64,000 bases of DNA from assembly GCA_006176705.1 (NCBI GenBank), contig QRFJ01000060.1, forward strand, positions 1,569,295-1,633,294. The letters run 5' to 3'. Numbering within the stretch: position 1 is the stretch's first letter; every line of letters starts with the position of its first letter. Below, one piece after another: positions 32,561-45,539 of this stretch. The stretch comes from Cocos nucifera (Eukaryota > Streptophyta > Magnoliopsida > Arecales > Arecaceae). The notes under the pieces were generated by a model. The model did not search any database. It saw only the letters and a list, made by a program, of their open reading frames with translations, and had not been told where the DNA came from. The position numbers and the translations under genes were made by a program.

Positions 32561-34487
32561 ATAACAAATAAGCTTGGACCTAGATCTGATAAGTGTAGTT
32601 TTATAGATTATCCAAAAGAAACCAAAGGGTACTACTTCTATCTTACTGATGAGCAAAAGTGTTTGTCAGCCTTAAGGCAGTTTTTTTAGAAAAGAAGTTT
32701 CTTGGTGAAGAAACTAATACCTCCAAGATCAAACTTGATGAAGTATGATAGGTAGAAGAATGGACACAAGTTGTTGAACCTGAGCTAGATCTAATTAGAT
32801 CAGACCTAGAATCCATAGTAGAAGCATCCTTAAAGCGATATGATAGAGTACCACGTCAACCGGATAGATACTATGATTTTTTGATCCGGGATAGAAATCC
32901 TATCAAACTCGATGAGAACAATCAGGATCTAATCACCTATATGGATGCAATGCAGAGATCCGACTCTAAAAAATAGTTTGAGGTCATAAAATTCGAGATG
33001 GAATCCATGAAGGTTAACGATGTATGGACATTGGTTGACCCACCTGAAGGGATAAAATTCATAGGATGTAAGTGAATTTTTAAAAGAAAAAAAGGTGTAG
33101 ACGAAAAGGTGGAGATCTATAAAGCCCATTTGGTTGCCAAAGGATATCGTCAACGTTATGGTATTGACTATGATGAGATGCTCTCCTATAGCAATGCTCA
33201 AATTCATTCGGATAATGCTTGCCATAGCTGTCTATTTGGACTATGAAATCTGGCAGATGGATATGAAAACAGCTTTTCTGAATAGAGAGCTGGATGAAGA
33301 GGTGTATATGATACAATCTAAAGATTTTATGTTCATAGATGAGTCTAAGGTGTGTAAACTTCAGAGGTCCAATTATGGACTGAAGCAGGCATCTCGGAGC
33401 TGGAACATACGATTTGATAGAATAATCAAAACGTATGGCTTCGTTAAAAATGAAGAGAAGCCCTGCATATACAAGTGGGCTAATGGTCCAACAATAGTAT
33501 TCCTAGTATTGTATGTGGATGATATTCTCTTAATCGAAAATGATGTTCCTACATTACAAGGAATAAAGATTTGGCTTTATTCTCCATAAAAGATCTGGGA
33601 GAAGCTTCCTACATCCTAGGGATGAAGATCTATAGAGATAAATCTAAAAGGTTGCTTGGATTGTCCTAATCTACGTATATTGATACTATGCTAAAATGGT
33701 TTAGCATGCAGAATTCAAAGAAAGACTATCTATTGATAGGCCATGGAATTTCTCTTTCAAAGAAGGATTGTCCAACAACACCTCTAAACAGAGAGCGTAT
33801 GAATAGAATACCATATATTTCAGTAGTGAGTTCTATAATATACGCCATGACATCTACGCGATCAGATGTAACATACTCACTGGGTGTAGTAAGTAGATAC
33901 CAATCTAATCCAGGAAAGAATCACTGAAAGATTGTTAAAATCATCCTGAAGTATTTAAGAAATACTAAAAACTAGTGGCTTGTATATGGTGAATCAGACT
34001 TAAAACTTATGGAGTTCACAGACTCCAATTTTCAGTCTGATCATGATGATAGTAAGCGTGTCAGGATATATTTACCCTTAATGGTGGGGCTGTTTGCTGG
34101 AAGAGTTCCAAGCAGCACACTATGGCCAATTCAGTTTGTGAGGTGGAGTATGTCGCTGCATCAGATGCTGCCAAAGAAGTGGTGTAGCTAAGAAAATTCA
34201 TTACCAAGCTCGGAGTAGCATCCTTCCTTGATGGTCCAATTCTGCTCTATTGCAATAGCTCTGAAGCCATTACTCAGGCAAAGAAACTAAAGGCACACCA
34301 GTGGATGAAGCATATTCTACGTCGTTACTACCTTGTTCGAGAGATTGTGGATCGAGGTGACGTCAACTTTCAGAAGATCTATGGAAATGAGAACCTGGCT
34401 GACCCATTCACTAAAGCTGTTATGGTGAAGGAGTTCGATGACTTTAAGTTGAAGATAAGTATTAGATACTGCACTAATTGGCTTTAG
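32561..34487 (+). pseudogene. Copia B reverse transcriptase and RNase H
   Basis: EMESMKVNDVWTLVDPPEG and KAHLVAKGYRQRYGIDYDE open the RVT_2 domain. After a frameshift near 33134 come DYEIWQMDMKTAFLNRELDE and VFLVLYVDDILLIEN, the latter containing the YVDD active site. Another shift leads to LGEASYILGMKIYRDKSKRL and TSTRSDVTYSLGVVSRYQSN. RNase H is represented by MEFTDSNFQSDHDDSK and, at the end, KHILRRYYLVREIVDRGDV...NLADPFTKA. The gene ends at 34487, 15 bases before the 3' LTR. Stops are mostly TAG/TGA at Trp, Gln or Arg positions. Confidence 0.88.
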
Positions 34488-34501
34488 TCCAAGTGGAAGA
34501 T

Positions 34502-37248
34502 TGTTGAAAATGTATCCCAAAGTTAATTATCAGTCTATTGATAGTTGGGCCATATATTTATAATTGTATATAAATTATAATTTAATAAAAATTATTTTGA
34601 CATTTTTCATCATAAATTCTATTATCTTCTAATGAACTTTTGTGTTGTGATGAAGTTCTTAGGACTATCTAGATTCGATAAAGGAGGATTTATAGTTTAG
34701 TCCTTAAATAGATCATGACCAAATGATACGTTGTTACTTAGGACGATAATATTTATCAAGTATAGATCATTGTGTGTCACATAGGTTGGTTATCCTCATA
34801 ACCAAGGAGTGTTGAGACACTGATATGGCATGCAAGTGAGATGGATGGATATATCTGCACTGAACGTGATCAACTTCGGCGCTTTTCTCCTATCAAGATT
34901 AGCTTCGATGGAATGTGAAAATAAATATTCCTCCGATCTGAGATCACCATGGAGACTTTCAAGCAATTTACTATATTTTGATGTCGGACTATCTGAATTT
35001 TTAATTCAATGATGGAAGATTTCTAGGCACAGTCAAGTATTTATGGAGTCGGTACGTGTATCAAGATGGGATTGATCACTCCTGATTTTAGGAGCTGTGT
35101 TCAATTGTATTTTAATTTAGCAAATCCTTGATCAGGGTAGTCTTAGTGAGGGGTCACGGGACTAATTACTTTGAGATACGATATGGATGTACTTTTTAGG
35201 GTTGACAGTCTAACCCTGAGTCATCTATTACATAGAGATCATAGGGATGAATTATACGGTAACCATATTTGCGTAGGTTCTGAATGTTATGATTGTGATT
35301 ATTCAATCTATCCGGACGTTGGGTATCATTGCTAGATGGTCACTTCGATTAGTATAAAAATTGGTTTCGGTGCTACCGACTTAGGTTTGGACCTACGAAA
35401 TCACACACATAAGAGGTTCCTACCTGATCTGATGGCTGGTGAAGAGTTTCACTCGACTGAGACTCTATGGTGAAGAGTCCCGCTCGACTGAGACTCTATG
35501 GTCAAGAGTCTCACTAGATTGGAACTCTTCGATCGAGGGTCCTACTGGGTTAGGACACTGAGTCTCAATGTTTGAAAGTCTGTGGTCAAGAGTTTCACTA
35601 AACTGAAACTCTTCGACCAAGAGTCTCACAGCTCTGAAACTCTGAGTCCTACATGTCTGAGACTTTGTGATTGAGAGTTGAGACTCCATAATCATGAGTT
35701 CCACTTATTTTGGACTTCGGGATCAAGAGTCCCACTGGTTTTGGACTCTTCGATCAAGAGTTTCATTTTGATGGAACTCTATTGTCCAGATACCCACTGG
35801 ATTTGGACTCTAATTTTATGAGAGGTATTATTAGTGATTTGATCATTAATTAACTTAATTTGATTGAGTAATTATTTTTTATCCAAGTTCAATTGAATTG
35901 AATTCAGTTGCGTCTGACCCAATTAGGTCATTAGTTCACCTAATCGCCGAGGAGGTTTGAACTCTGATTTGATCAGAGGTTGGACTTGATCAATTTCTAA
36001 TTTTATTGAGATTTAATTAATCATAATTAATTCTAAATATGTTGGGTTTGAATTAGTCTAATTGGGCCTAACCTATTTTGAATTGGTTGGTTCAATTGGT
36101 TCAAGTTTGAATTTCAAAGACTAGTTTGACTAGTCTTCTTTCCCTGCGCCATTTAACCCACGCCCGCTTTAAAATTTAATTTAATTCTCTCATAACCTTT
36201 TTCTCATATACAAAAGAGATTTTGACCAGGTCTTCCACGTTCAAAATGGATAAGATATGGTTGTTATTTGTTTTGATTTGAATGAGATTCAAACTTGGAT
36301 AAAAACAACCTCTACCTTATCAATGCGCCACCCTTCTCTTGTGCGACACATTTGCTACACGAGAAAAGGTTTCTCATGATTCTTTTCCATGCCAAAAGAT
36401 GTTCTCACCCACCCTTTCTCATATCCCTAGTGGATAGGATCAGATGGTTTTGAGGTTGAATTCAAAATGAGTTTGAATTTGGCCTAATAACCAACCCATC
36501 TTTCTCTCCACATGGGGTCTCTCTCTTTGGTGCAAAAATAAATAGGAGGAATTTTTGGGACATGATAGATCAGATCTAATATTGAGGGAGGGCTTCTGTG
36601 AGCCTCTTGGTGCATGAGAAAAAGTTTTAAAAAATTCCATGAGAAGAAAAACCAGAGAAAGGCTAGCGCAAGGTTTCAAGGTGCATTTGATCTAGTGTTT
36701 TGACCTGAGATTCGGGAATCCATTTCATGAGCTATGAGTGTCGAAAGCCCACAAAACTTTATGAAGAACCTCCTCTACCTCTCTACTACATCTACCAGTG
36801 ACCCGGAGCATCTATGAAGCCAATAGATAAGGATCAAAGGAGTTCGATCAAAACAACCATTGAAAGACTCCAGTGTCGAGCTAGCACTCGCATGGGAGGC
36901 AATTAGGACTAGAAGCCTTGTGTGGATGATTCGTGGAGGCCAGACACTTATGTGGCTACATCGTGACCAATGGACCTCCTTGACAATGATCAAATCATGG
37001 CGATCAACTATCCATGAAAAAGTATTATGTTCTGAACATGTAGATGTAGTAAATAGTTTACTACATAGTATTATTTTCAGATCTATTGATGTATGCATGC
37101 ATATTATATTTAGATCCTAATGAATAGGGTTAAATAATCTGGTATGATCAATAGATAATTAATTAGATTAATTATTTTTTATTACATCATTGCTATTTTT
37201 GAAAAAAATTTTGAAAGTAGCATAGCAAACCCTGCACTATTTTCTTCA
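34502..37248 (+). repeat. Copia B 3' LTR
   Basis: 2747 bases, TGTTGAAAATG...TTCTTCA, preceded by the purine-rich stretch AAGTGGAAGAT (polypurine tract) and followed by TGCAA. Uninterrupted, so it is the reference copy for the split 5' LTR. Hairpin array at 35430-35810. Confidence 0.9.
35430..35810 (+). repeat. Hairpin-module array in copia B 3' LTR
   Basis: Tandem GGTCAAGAGT(C/T)TCACT...GAAACTCTTCGA-type units, homologous to 21300-21740. Confidence 0.8.
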
Positions 37249-37253
37249 TGCAA

Positions 37254-40200
37254 TTCATTACATGGACTTCAAATTGATAGAAAGTTTGAGAATGAAGATA
37301 GATTTCTTAATATTAAGGATGAAAGTAAAGTTCTAGTCCTAGCATTAAAAACTCTTGAGCTTATTTTAAAATTAATAATATCATTTTAAGTGACTATCAT
37401 TATTGTCCATCTTTTATGATGAACATAATATATGTTGAGCTTTTGGTCCAAGATGGTTATTATTTATTAATAAAAAAAATTATTATGATATTATTATGAA
37501 TGATGTTACAATAATGTAAGAAAAATTTAAAAATAATATTTATATTATATCATAATCTATTAATATAATGTACACATCAAATAAATGCTCAAAACTAGAT
37601 AATGTTATTGATACCTATCTTTGGCACTGTAGGCTCGGTCATATAAATAAGAATAAGATCAATAGGTTAGTCAAGAAGCATATCCTTTTGATATCGATGA
37701 TTGTGAATCATTGACTACCTATGAGTCCTGTCTTCTTGGTAAGATGACCAAATCATCTTTTATTGGAAAGGGTGAACGGGCCACTGAGCTTCTGGATCTA
37801 GTATATATTGATGTTTGTGGACCTATGAACACATGTACTAGAGGTGAATTCTACTACTTCATTATATTTACTGACGATCTATTGAGGTATGGGTATATTT
37901 ATCTTATGAATAGCAAATCTGATTCGTTTGAAATGTTCAAACGATATCAAAATGAGATAGAAAAATAACTTGAAAAGAGTATTAAAACTCTTCAATCATA
38001 CCGAGGAGGTGAATACCTTTCTAACGAGTTTTTGATATATTTAGAAAAGAATGAAATTCTCTCATAATGGACACCTCCTGAAACACCATAGCATAATGAT
38101 GTATCTGAAAGGAGGAATCAATCCCTGTTGGACATGATTCGGTCCATGATGGATTTTGTGAATCTACTAGTTTCTTTCTGGGATTATGCACTCGAGACTG
38201 CTTATTTTATTTTGAATAATGTTCCGAGCAAAACTATTGCAAAGACTCCATATGAGATATGGATTGGACGTAGGCCGACACTCTCTTACTTTAAAGTTTG
38301 AGGATGTCTGGTTTTTGTTAAACGTCTACAGCTAGAAAAGCTGGGATTGAGGTCTAATAAATGCTTGTTTATAGGATATCCTAAGAAAATTAGGGATTAT
38401 TACTTCTACCTTACTGAGGAGCAAAACGTATTCATCAGCAATAGAATAGTATTTTTGGAAAAAAAGTTTCTTAAGAAAGGAACAGCTACCTTTAATGTTA
38501 AACTTAGTGAAGTTCAATAGGTGGAAGAACCGATACATTCTAGTGAACCTACATAACTAAATTTAATAAGATTAAATCTAGAGCCCGTTGAAGAGGCATT
38601 CTTAAGGAGATTTGATAGAGTACCACATCAACTGGATAGATTCTTGATTTAGAATGGTGATCCTGTCGAACTCAATGAGAATAATGAGAATTCGATCACC
38701 TACATAGATGCCATGCAAAGGTCAGACTCTGATAAGTGGCTGAAAGCCATAAAGTCCAAAATGGAGTCCATGAAGGTCAATAGTGTATGGACACTGGTTA
38801 ATCCATCTGAAGGAGTAAAATCGATTGAATGTAAGTAATTTTTTTTAAAAAAAAGGGGCATAGACGAAAAGATAGAGATCTATAAAGCCCATTTAGTTGC
38901 TAAGGGATATTGTCAGCATTATGATATTGACTATGACGAGATATTTTTTTCGATGGCAATGCTCAAATTCATTCAGATTATGCTTGTGATAGCGGCATAC
39001 CTAGACTATGAAATCTGATAAATGGATGTGAAGATAGCTTTCCTAAATGAAGAGCTAGATGAAGAGGTGTATATGATATAGCCTAAGGGATTCACATCCA
39101 CAGATGAGTCTAAGGTGTACAAGCTTCAGAGATCCATCTATAGATTAAAGCAGGCATCTCGGAGTTGGAATATATATTTTCATAAAGTGATCAAAACATA
39201 TGGCTTCATTAAGAATGGAGAGGAACCTTGCATGCATAAATGGGCTAATAGTTCTATAGTTGTATTTCTTGTATTATATGTGGATGATATTCTCTTAATC
39301 GAGAATGACATCCCTGCACTATAGAAAATAAAGGTTTGGCTATCATCATAATTCTTCATGAAGGAGTTGGAAGAAGCTTCCTACATCCTAAAGATGACGA
39401 TCTATAGAGATAGATCTAAAAGATTGCTTGGATTATCCCAATCCACGTATATCGATACAGTGCTAAAGCAATTTAGCATGGCAAATTTCAAAAAAGATTA
39501 TCTTCCGATAGGCCATGAAATTACTCTCTCGAAGAGAGATTGTCCGATAATTCCTCAAGAGAGAGCGTATAAGTAGAATATCATATGCTTCGATAGTGGA
39601 TTTTAATATGTACACCATGACATGTACAAGATCAAACGTGGCATACTCACTAGGGATAGTGAGTAGATACCAGTCTGATTCAGATGAGAATTACTGAAAG
39701 ATTGTAAAGATAATCCTAAAGTATTTGAGAAATACTAAGAACCAGTGGCTTATTTATGGACATGCTAACTTAAAACTTATGGGATATACTGATTTTAATT
39801 TTCAATCAGATCATGATTATAGTAAGAGTGTGTCAGGTTATGTGTTTATCCTGAATGAAGGATCGGTTTGCCAAAAAAATTTCAAGCAGCATACTATGAT
39901 CAATTCTATGTGTGAGGCAGAGTATGTCACGGCATCTGATACTATGAAGAAAGCTGTGTGGCTATGAAAGTTCATCAATGAGTTGGAAGTGGCATCCTCT
40001 GTAGATGGTCCGATTCTACTTTACTGTGACAGCACTGGAGCCATAGCTCAAGCAAAAAAGCCGAAGGCACATCAGCGCACCAAATACATTCTGCATCGCT
40101 ACCATCTTGTATGAGAGATCGTGGAGTGAGGTGACGTCGATCTTCAAAAGATCGATAGAAGGAGAATGTGGCCGACCCATTCAGTAAGGCTCTCGAAATC

Positions 40201-40260
40201 AAAGAGTTCGATAATTATAAATGAAAGATGGATATTCGATGCTGTTCTGAGTGACTTTAA
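37254..40260 (+). pseudogene. Copia A pol, main part (integrase, reverse transcriptase, RNase H)
   Basis: It resumes the protease-flanking sequence (SLHGLQIDRKFENEDRFLNI). Integrase: TYLWHCRLGHINKNKINRL, then LLGKMTKSSF, VYIDVCGPM with the first catalytic Asp kept, FTDDLLRYGYIYLM and VSERRNQSLLDMIRSMM. Reverse transcriptase: IYKAHLVAKGY, FLNEELDEEVYMI and VLYVDDILLIEN (YVDD kept), about 38650-39330. RNase H: LKLMGYTDFNFQSDHDYSKS, CEAEYVTASD and a C-terminal VADPFSKALEIKEF. Several in-frame stops and at least three frameshifts are present. It is less damaged at catalytic sites than copia B, although B is nested in it and so younger. Confidence 0.88.
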
Positions 40261-40273
40261 TCTAAGTGAGAGT

Positions 40274-43202
40274 TGTTGAAAATTATATCCTAAAATCAAT
40301 CATCTAGATTATAAATGGTTGAGCTGAATATAATTTATATTTAAATTATAAATAAATAAAATTATTATTCTAATTTTTTATCATATTTTTGCATCTTTCT
40401 ATAATAAACTCTTCTGTGATGAAGTCCTTAGAACTATTTAGACTCGATAAAGAAGGATTTGTTGTTTAGGCCTTAAACTTATTCGTGACCAAATGACACG
40501 TTGTTACTTAGGACGACAGCATATCGAGTGAAGATTATTGTATGCCGTATATATTGATTATTCTCTTAATCAAGGAGTATGAAGTATTAGTATGGCATGC
40601 AGGTAAAGTGTAGGAATACATTTCACTGAATGTGATCCAACTGCAAAGCTCTCTACTGTCAATAGTTACTTACGAAGGATATAGATATAGGTGTCCCTTA
40701 GATCTAAGAATACCATGATGACTTGCAAGCAACTCACTGTACTTAGATATCGGACTACCTAAATTTTTAATTCAGTAACGGAAGGCTACTAGATGTAGTC
40801 AAGTACTTGTGAAGTTAGTATGTAAGTCAAGATGGGATTGATTCCTTCAAGTGTTGGAGCAAATGCATCATTGTATTTTAATTTAGCAAAATCTCAATTG
40901 GAGTGATTTATTTGATGAACACTGAATTTTGAAATGCACTGTAGATGATTCTTCAGGGTTGACAGTTAAACCCTAGGTCATCTTTTGAGCATTAAGATCA
41001 GGGGATGAATTATATGATAACCATATACCATAGGTTCGTAGATGTTGCGTTGTGACTATTTGACCTATCCAGATATCGAGTACCATTGCTAGATGGTTAC
41101 ATCGATTGGCATAGAAAATTAGTTCCTATGCTACCGACTTAAGGTTCGAACCTATAGGATCACATACAATAGAAGTTTCTATTTGATTTGATGGTTGATC
41201 AAGAGTTTTGATGGTCTGAAACTCTATGATCAAGAGTTTCACTAGACTGAAACTCTATGATCAAGAGTCCTACTGGATTGGAACTCTGAGTTCTACTTGT
41301 CTAGAACTCTCTGATCAAAAGTCCTATTGATCTAGGATTCTATGGTCAAGACTCCCACTAGACTGAGACTCTGCCTTTATGAGTTTCACTAGATTAGGAC
41401 TCTGAGTCCTACTTATCTAGAACTCTTTGATCAAGAGTCTCACTGATTTGGGACTCTATGATCATGAGTTTCATTCGTTTGAGACACTGGGTTCGAGAGT
41501 TCTACTGGATTGAAACTCTTAAAGAGTTTCATATATATGGGACTCTATTATCCAGACACCCATCCGATTGGGACTCTATATTTATTAAAGAATTAATTAA
41601 TAATTTGATTATTGATTAGCTCAATTTGATTGAGTGATGAGTATTCGATCAAATTTGATTGAATTCGATTTGATTACATTTGACCTAATTAGGTCATAAG
41701 ATGACCTAATCGCTATGAAAGATTCAATCCTGATTTGATCAGAATCTAGATTCAATCAATTTCTAATTTGATTAGATTTTAAGTAGATTAGGTTAAGCTT
41801 AATTTGGTTGGATTTAATCTAGTCTAAATGGGTCTGAAAAATTTATTTGGTTGAAACCAATTTGGACCAAATCAAATATGATTTGAAATTTAAACTCCCT
41901 TATCCCTGCACCACTTTGACTTTGTCCACGCCCTTCTCCATGCCTCTTTATTTTCTATGTGTGATTTACCATGCCTAGAATGGTGTTTGCACTCCTCTTC
42001 CTTCTCTCTTTGACCTAGTCCAAGTGTTGGACCAGTTCAAATAGAATTAAATTTCAAATTCAATTCAAGTTTGTTAGAAGTAGAAACCTCTTGACCCTCT
42101 GGTGCTTATCCATTCTCCATGCCCCTTTATTTTTTGTCTCACATTTTTGTGAATTCTCAGATGTGGGTGCATAGAAGGAGAGTCCTTCTATGCATCAATC
42201 TCCCTAGAATGGGCACTGGATGTGGATAAGGCCTCCATTTGAATTTTGAATTCAAGTGGAAGCCTCTCAATCTCCTTATCTAATCCACACGCATTCCACT
42301 CTTAGTCACCCATTATTAAATTATTTTTTTCTCTTGGGCATGTGTAGAAGAGTGTGAAGGATTTGAGAGGGAAGCAAAAGGCTTTCTTAAAGAGAGAAAA
42401 ATTGAGAGAGGCGCAAGTCTGGGTGTGGAAAACTCCACTGGGAGAGAGGCGTGTCCATCTTGCACCAACTTTTCTCATATGCCTCTTCTAAATTTTTTTT
42501 TCCTTTTATCGCCCATCTTAAGAGTATCTAAGAGTGGGTGTATGGTAGAGGGAGAGTCTCTCTTCCCATAAAAATTTGTTTCATGAGAAAACTCCAAAGA
42601 GAGAGGGTGTGAGAAGATTTTCGGGCGTAAGGGTTTTCTGGGTGTGAGAAAACTCCAAAAAGTTGGGACTTAGGATTCGGATGGAGAGATAGAGCGTCAT
42701 GAGTGCCCGATCAGCACCAAATTCAAACTACTACCTTATCATCCTCCAATGTACATGATCTTTTCTAAAGCATCTAGTAGATTAGAAAGAAAATGATCGA
42801 TTGGATCGATCGTGCTCAGCCATCGAAGGCTCCGATAAGGAACTAGCACTCCGATGGAGTTGGTTGGGATCAGGAGCTCTATGTGGACCATCTGTAGGAC
42901 CGGACAAGTATGCAGCTGCAGCGCGACATCATGGACTTTCTCTTATGGATTCAGATCATGAAGATCATCTACTCGTGCAAAGGGATCATGTACAGTATAC
43001 TGATCGATCAGCAAATCTAATTTGCTCATCGAATGCATTTTATTTTTCAATTACATATCAGCATGTCTAGATCCTAGTATAGGATTATTGATTAGACCAA
43101 TGCATGCCTAAATTAATTTTACATTAATTTTTCTACTTTCACTAAAATAAAATTTAAAAAAAATTTGAAAAGCATGTCCTAAATCTTGCACCGTTCTTAA
43201 CA
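40274..43202 (+). repeat. Copia A 3' LTR
   Basis: 2929 bases, TGTTGAAAATTATATCC...TTCTTAACA, preceded by a purine-rich AAGTGAGAG. It matches 15607-18501 over its whole length with scattered differences. Confidence 0.88.
41190..41580 (+). repeat. Hairpin-module array in copia A 3' LTR
   Basis: Tandem AGAGTTTCACTAGACTGAAACTCT-type inverted-repeat units with ATGATCA linkers, the partner of 16500-16880. Confidence 0.8.
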
Positions 43203-43399
43203 GTAGCTACAGTAGGGAAGGATGGTAATGAAAATATTTTTTTTCGTCGCATGGGCTGTAATGGAGATAGAGACGAAAGATAGCTAGAGTTGGTTTTTGA
43301 CCTATTTATTATAGGATATTGGATCCTTGGAGGAGCATGGTTGGACCTTCATGTCGGATAGGTAAAAGGCAAGTTATTATTGCTCATTATTTATACTTT
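43203..43399 (+). pseudogene. MULE transposase, catalytic-domain piece
   Basis: It picks up directly from 15606: TVGKDGNENIF, then FVAWAVMEIETKDS*SWFLTY, then GSLEEHGWTFMSDR. The Asp in SDR is the conserved second acidic residue of the MULE catalytic core. One small frameshift lies in a T run near 43240. Three stops (TAG, TAG, TAA) sit at expected Trp or Gln codons. After SDR the sequence GTAAAAG could be either QK with a stop or an intron donor. D1 is inserted shortly after. Confidence 0.85.
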
Positions 43400-43419
43400 T
43401 ACTATAATAATTTGGACTA

Positions 43420-43830
43420 TTAGTGATGGCTAAATGCTATCGCTAATAGTTCATATGCCATCGCTAATAATCTTATCATCGCTAATACTATCATAAAATT
43501 TAATATAAAAAATTTTTATCGCTAATTATCATTATTAGCAATGGCAACTATTGCTATTTGCTAATAACTAATTAGCAACGACATTAGCGACAAAGATTCC
43601 ATCACTAAAAATTTTAATTTTTATTAATTAAACTGATAAAAATCTATTAGCGATGGTATTTTTATCGCTAATGCTGTCATTAATAAATTTTTATTTTTTT
43701 TATAAAAAATTTAATAAACTATTAGTGATGATAATTTTGTCACTAATACCATCACTAATATCTTTTTTATTTTTTAAATTCTAAAAAATTATTAACAATG
43801 GTAATCTACCATCGCTAATAATTTTTAATT
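43420..43830. repeat. D1 left subterminal repeats
   Basis: At least ten copies of (T)TAGCGATGGCA or its complement TGCCATCGCTAAT, often paired head-to-head so that local hairpins form. Confidence 0.8.
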
Positions 43831-43997
43831 TTTTAAAAAAATTATAATTAAATAATTTAAATTTTACTAATAAATAATAATATTTTTTAAAATCTATTTA
43901 AAAAGATAATAATTATTTAATATAATTATAAATATAAATTAATTATATTATATTAAAAATATAAATTATATAATTTTATATTGAGATACTGCTTTAC

Positions 43998-45538
43998 AAG
44001 TATCAAAATTATATATAAATAAAAAAAATTAGGTAACATCCTTCTCGTCCTCCTGCTCATCTTTAGTAACTGATGGATGAAAGCTGGATATCCCAACATC
44101 TTGAAATGAAGAAAATAAAATATTATTCATAAGTTTTGATACGGAGGTATATCTTTCGATATAGAGGCGTATCTTTTGATATTTTTCTTCGATTCTCAAA
44201 TAATTATTCCTACATGTTTCATTCTATGATATGGAACTATAAGCACCCCCAGCCCATCAATTGGATGGTTAGATTAAAATTTTAGCCCTTAAATTTTCTT
44301 TTTCGACTCAAGCCTAATCTAAATATCTGAAGCTTCTAAATATAAAAATTTAAAATAAGTAAAAAAATTTATTAATAAAATTATCTGATGAGATGATTGG
44401 AACAATGAGCCCAGCTGGTCGCTCAGTCATAGATCCTGAAGATGCTTCATGACTGCATCACAGATGGCATTTCGGATGCTCTAAGGTCACTGGCTAAGAA
44501 GCTTCTGCATGACCTCCTCTACGTGGGCATTACTCTAAATCTAAAACATCTGAGGATGCCAAAAAGGATTATTGCTGGAGGATCGAAGCTGTGGCCAAAT
44601 TCTATGATCCGGCTCCTACTCACCCCTCCGGTGACCTTGAGCCATCCCTTAAGGTTAAGGGTGGGCTAAGTAGATGGATTATCACCATACCGTGCAACGA
44701 CGTACTCCATATAATCTGCCTACACAGTTCATAAGTACATTAGTTTTAATATACATATCAGATTCTATAACAACCTAATAAATATAGTTTGAAATTCTTA
44801 CCATAATCTATCATGATCTAGAATCTAAATAATCATCAATCCTTCTAGACCTATGTGTGGCCTTCGACAACTGCAGCTAGCTTGGTGGATGATCCAGTTA
44901 CTGTATCTATAATAAGTAAATAATAAAATTAAATTAATTAAAGTATATATAAAAAAAATTATAATTCTAATGAAGAATTTTGGTATAGATTTCTTAACCG
45001 CCCGTGCACCTGATCAGATCCTGCTGGGCAGCCCAATTCTATCGGGCCCTCTGCCACCTACTGGTATACTCCTTGTTGCTCCACTGGGGCACATAGAATA
45101 ATGACGTATCAAAATTATATGTAAATCAAAAAAAATTAAGTAACATTCTTCTCGTCCTTCTGCTCATCTCCAGTAGCTGGTGGATAAGAGCCGGATATTT
45201 CAGCATCCTAAAATAATAAAAAAAAAAAATTATTCATAAGTTTTGATACAAAAAGATATCTTTCAATATAAAGGCTTATCTTTCGATAGCTTTCTTCAAT
45301 TCTCGAATAGATTATTCCTACATATTTCATTCGATGATATGAAACTATAGATACCTCTAGATTAGATCAAATTTTTAGCCCCTAAATTTTTTTTTCCGAC
45401 TCAAGCTTAGCCTAAATATGTGAAGCTTCTAAATATCAAAATTTAAAATAAGTAAAAAAATTTACTAATAAAATTATTTGATGTGATGGTTGAAACAACG
45501 AGTCCAACTAGTCATACAACCGCGGATCCTGATATATG
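43998..45538. repeat. D1 internal duplication, two ~435-base copies 1.1 kb apart
   Basis: 43998-44440 and 45108-45538 are homologous. Each runs from a TATCAAAATTATAT(A/G)TAAAT region through TAACAT(C/T)CTTCTCGTCC and TTCATAAGTTTTGATAC to a TTATTTGATG(A/T)GATG-like end. Both include the same predicted C-terminal transposase exons on the minus strand, so the gene's 3' end has been duplicated. Confidence 0.8.
44020..45160 (-). pseudogene. D1 Transposase_24-type protein remnant
   Basis: Read right to left: WSNKEYTSRWQRAR then NWAAQQDLIRCTGG (45000-45105), the W...R...NR...GG motif of plant Ptta/En/Spm proteins. VTGGVSRSRI.EFGHSFDP (about 44560-44650) matches the VGG..KGRVYGxGS motif. Near 44400-44470 is MKHLQDL*LSDQLGSLFQ, and the tail exon DVGISSFHPSVTKDEQEDEK ends at a TAA near 44030. 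Exons are separated by AT-rich introns. Trp, Arg and Gln positions are hit by TAG/TGA. The catalytic partner is absent. Assignment rests on motif order, not on a long alignment. Confidence 0.6.
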
Positions 45539-45539
45539 A

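Larger units (their letters stand above)
20382..37248 (+). mobile_element. Copia B: Ty1/copia LTR retrotransposon inserted in copia A pol
   Basis: LTRs of about 2.75-2.8 kb (20382-28838 including the inserted element C; 34502-37248), a perfect TGGTATCAGAGC primer site at 28841, gag from 30532, pol to 34487 and a polypurine stretch before 34502. Target duplication TGCAA is perfect (20377-20381 and 37249-37253). Removing B restores continuity of the copia A protease region. Gag and pol carry many stops and two or more frameshifts. Integrase and reverse transcriptase wording resembles the Angela/Tork-type copia lineages, but lineage placement needs a tree. Confidence 0.92.
15607..43202 (+). mobile_element. 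Copia A: Ty1/copia LTR retrotransposon inserted in the MULE
   Basis: LTRs of about 2.9 kb (15607-18501 and 40274-43202) flank a TGGTATTAGAGC primer site, a leader, and pol pieces at 20259-20381 and 37254-40260. The element is interrupted by copia B. Target duplication is ATAGC (15602-15606) against GTAGC (43203-43207), one mismatch. The 5' terminus has mutated from TG to TA. Gag is almost entirely missing: the leader passes directly to the gag/protease junction. Pol order is protease remnant, integrase, reverse transcriptase, RNase H, which defines Ty1/copia. Confidence 0.88.
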
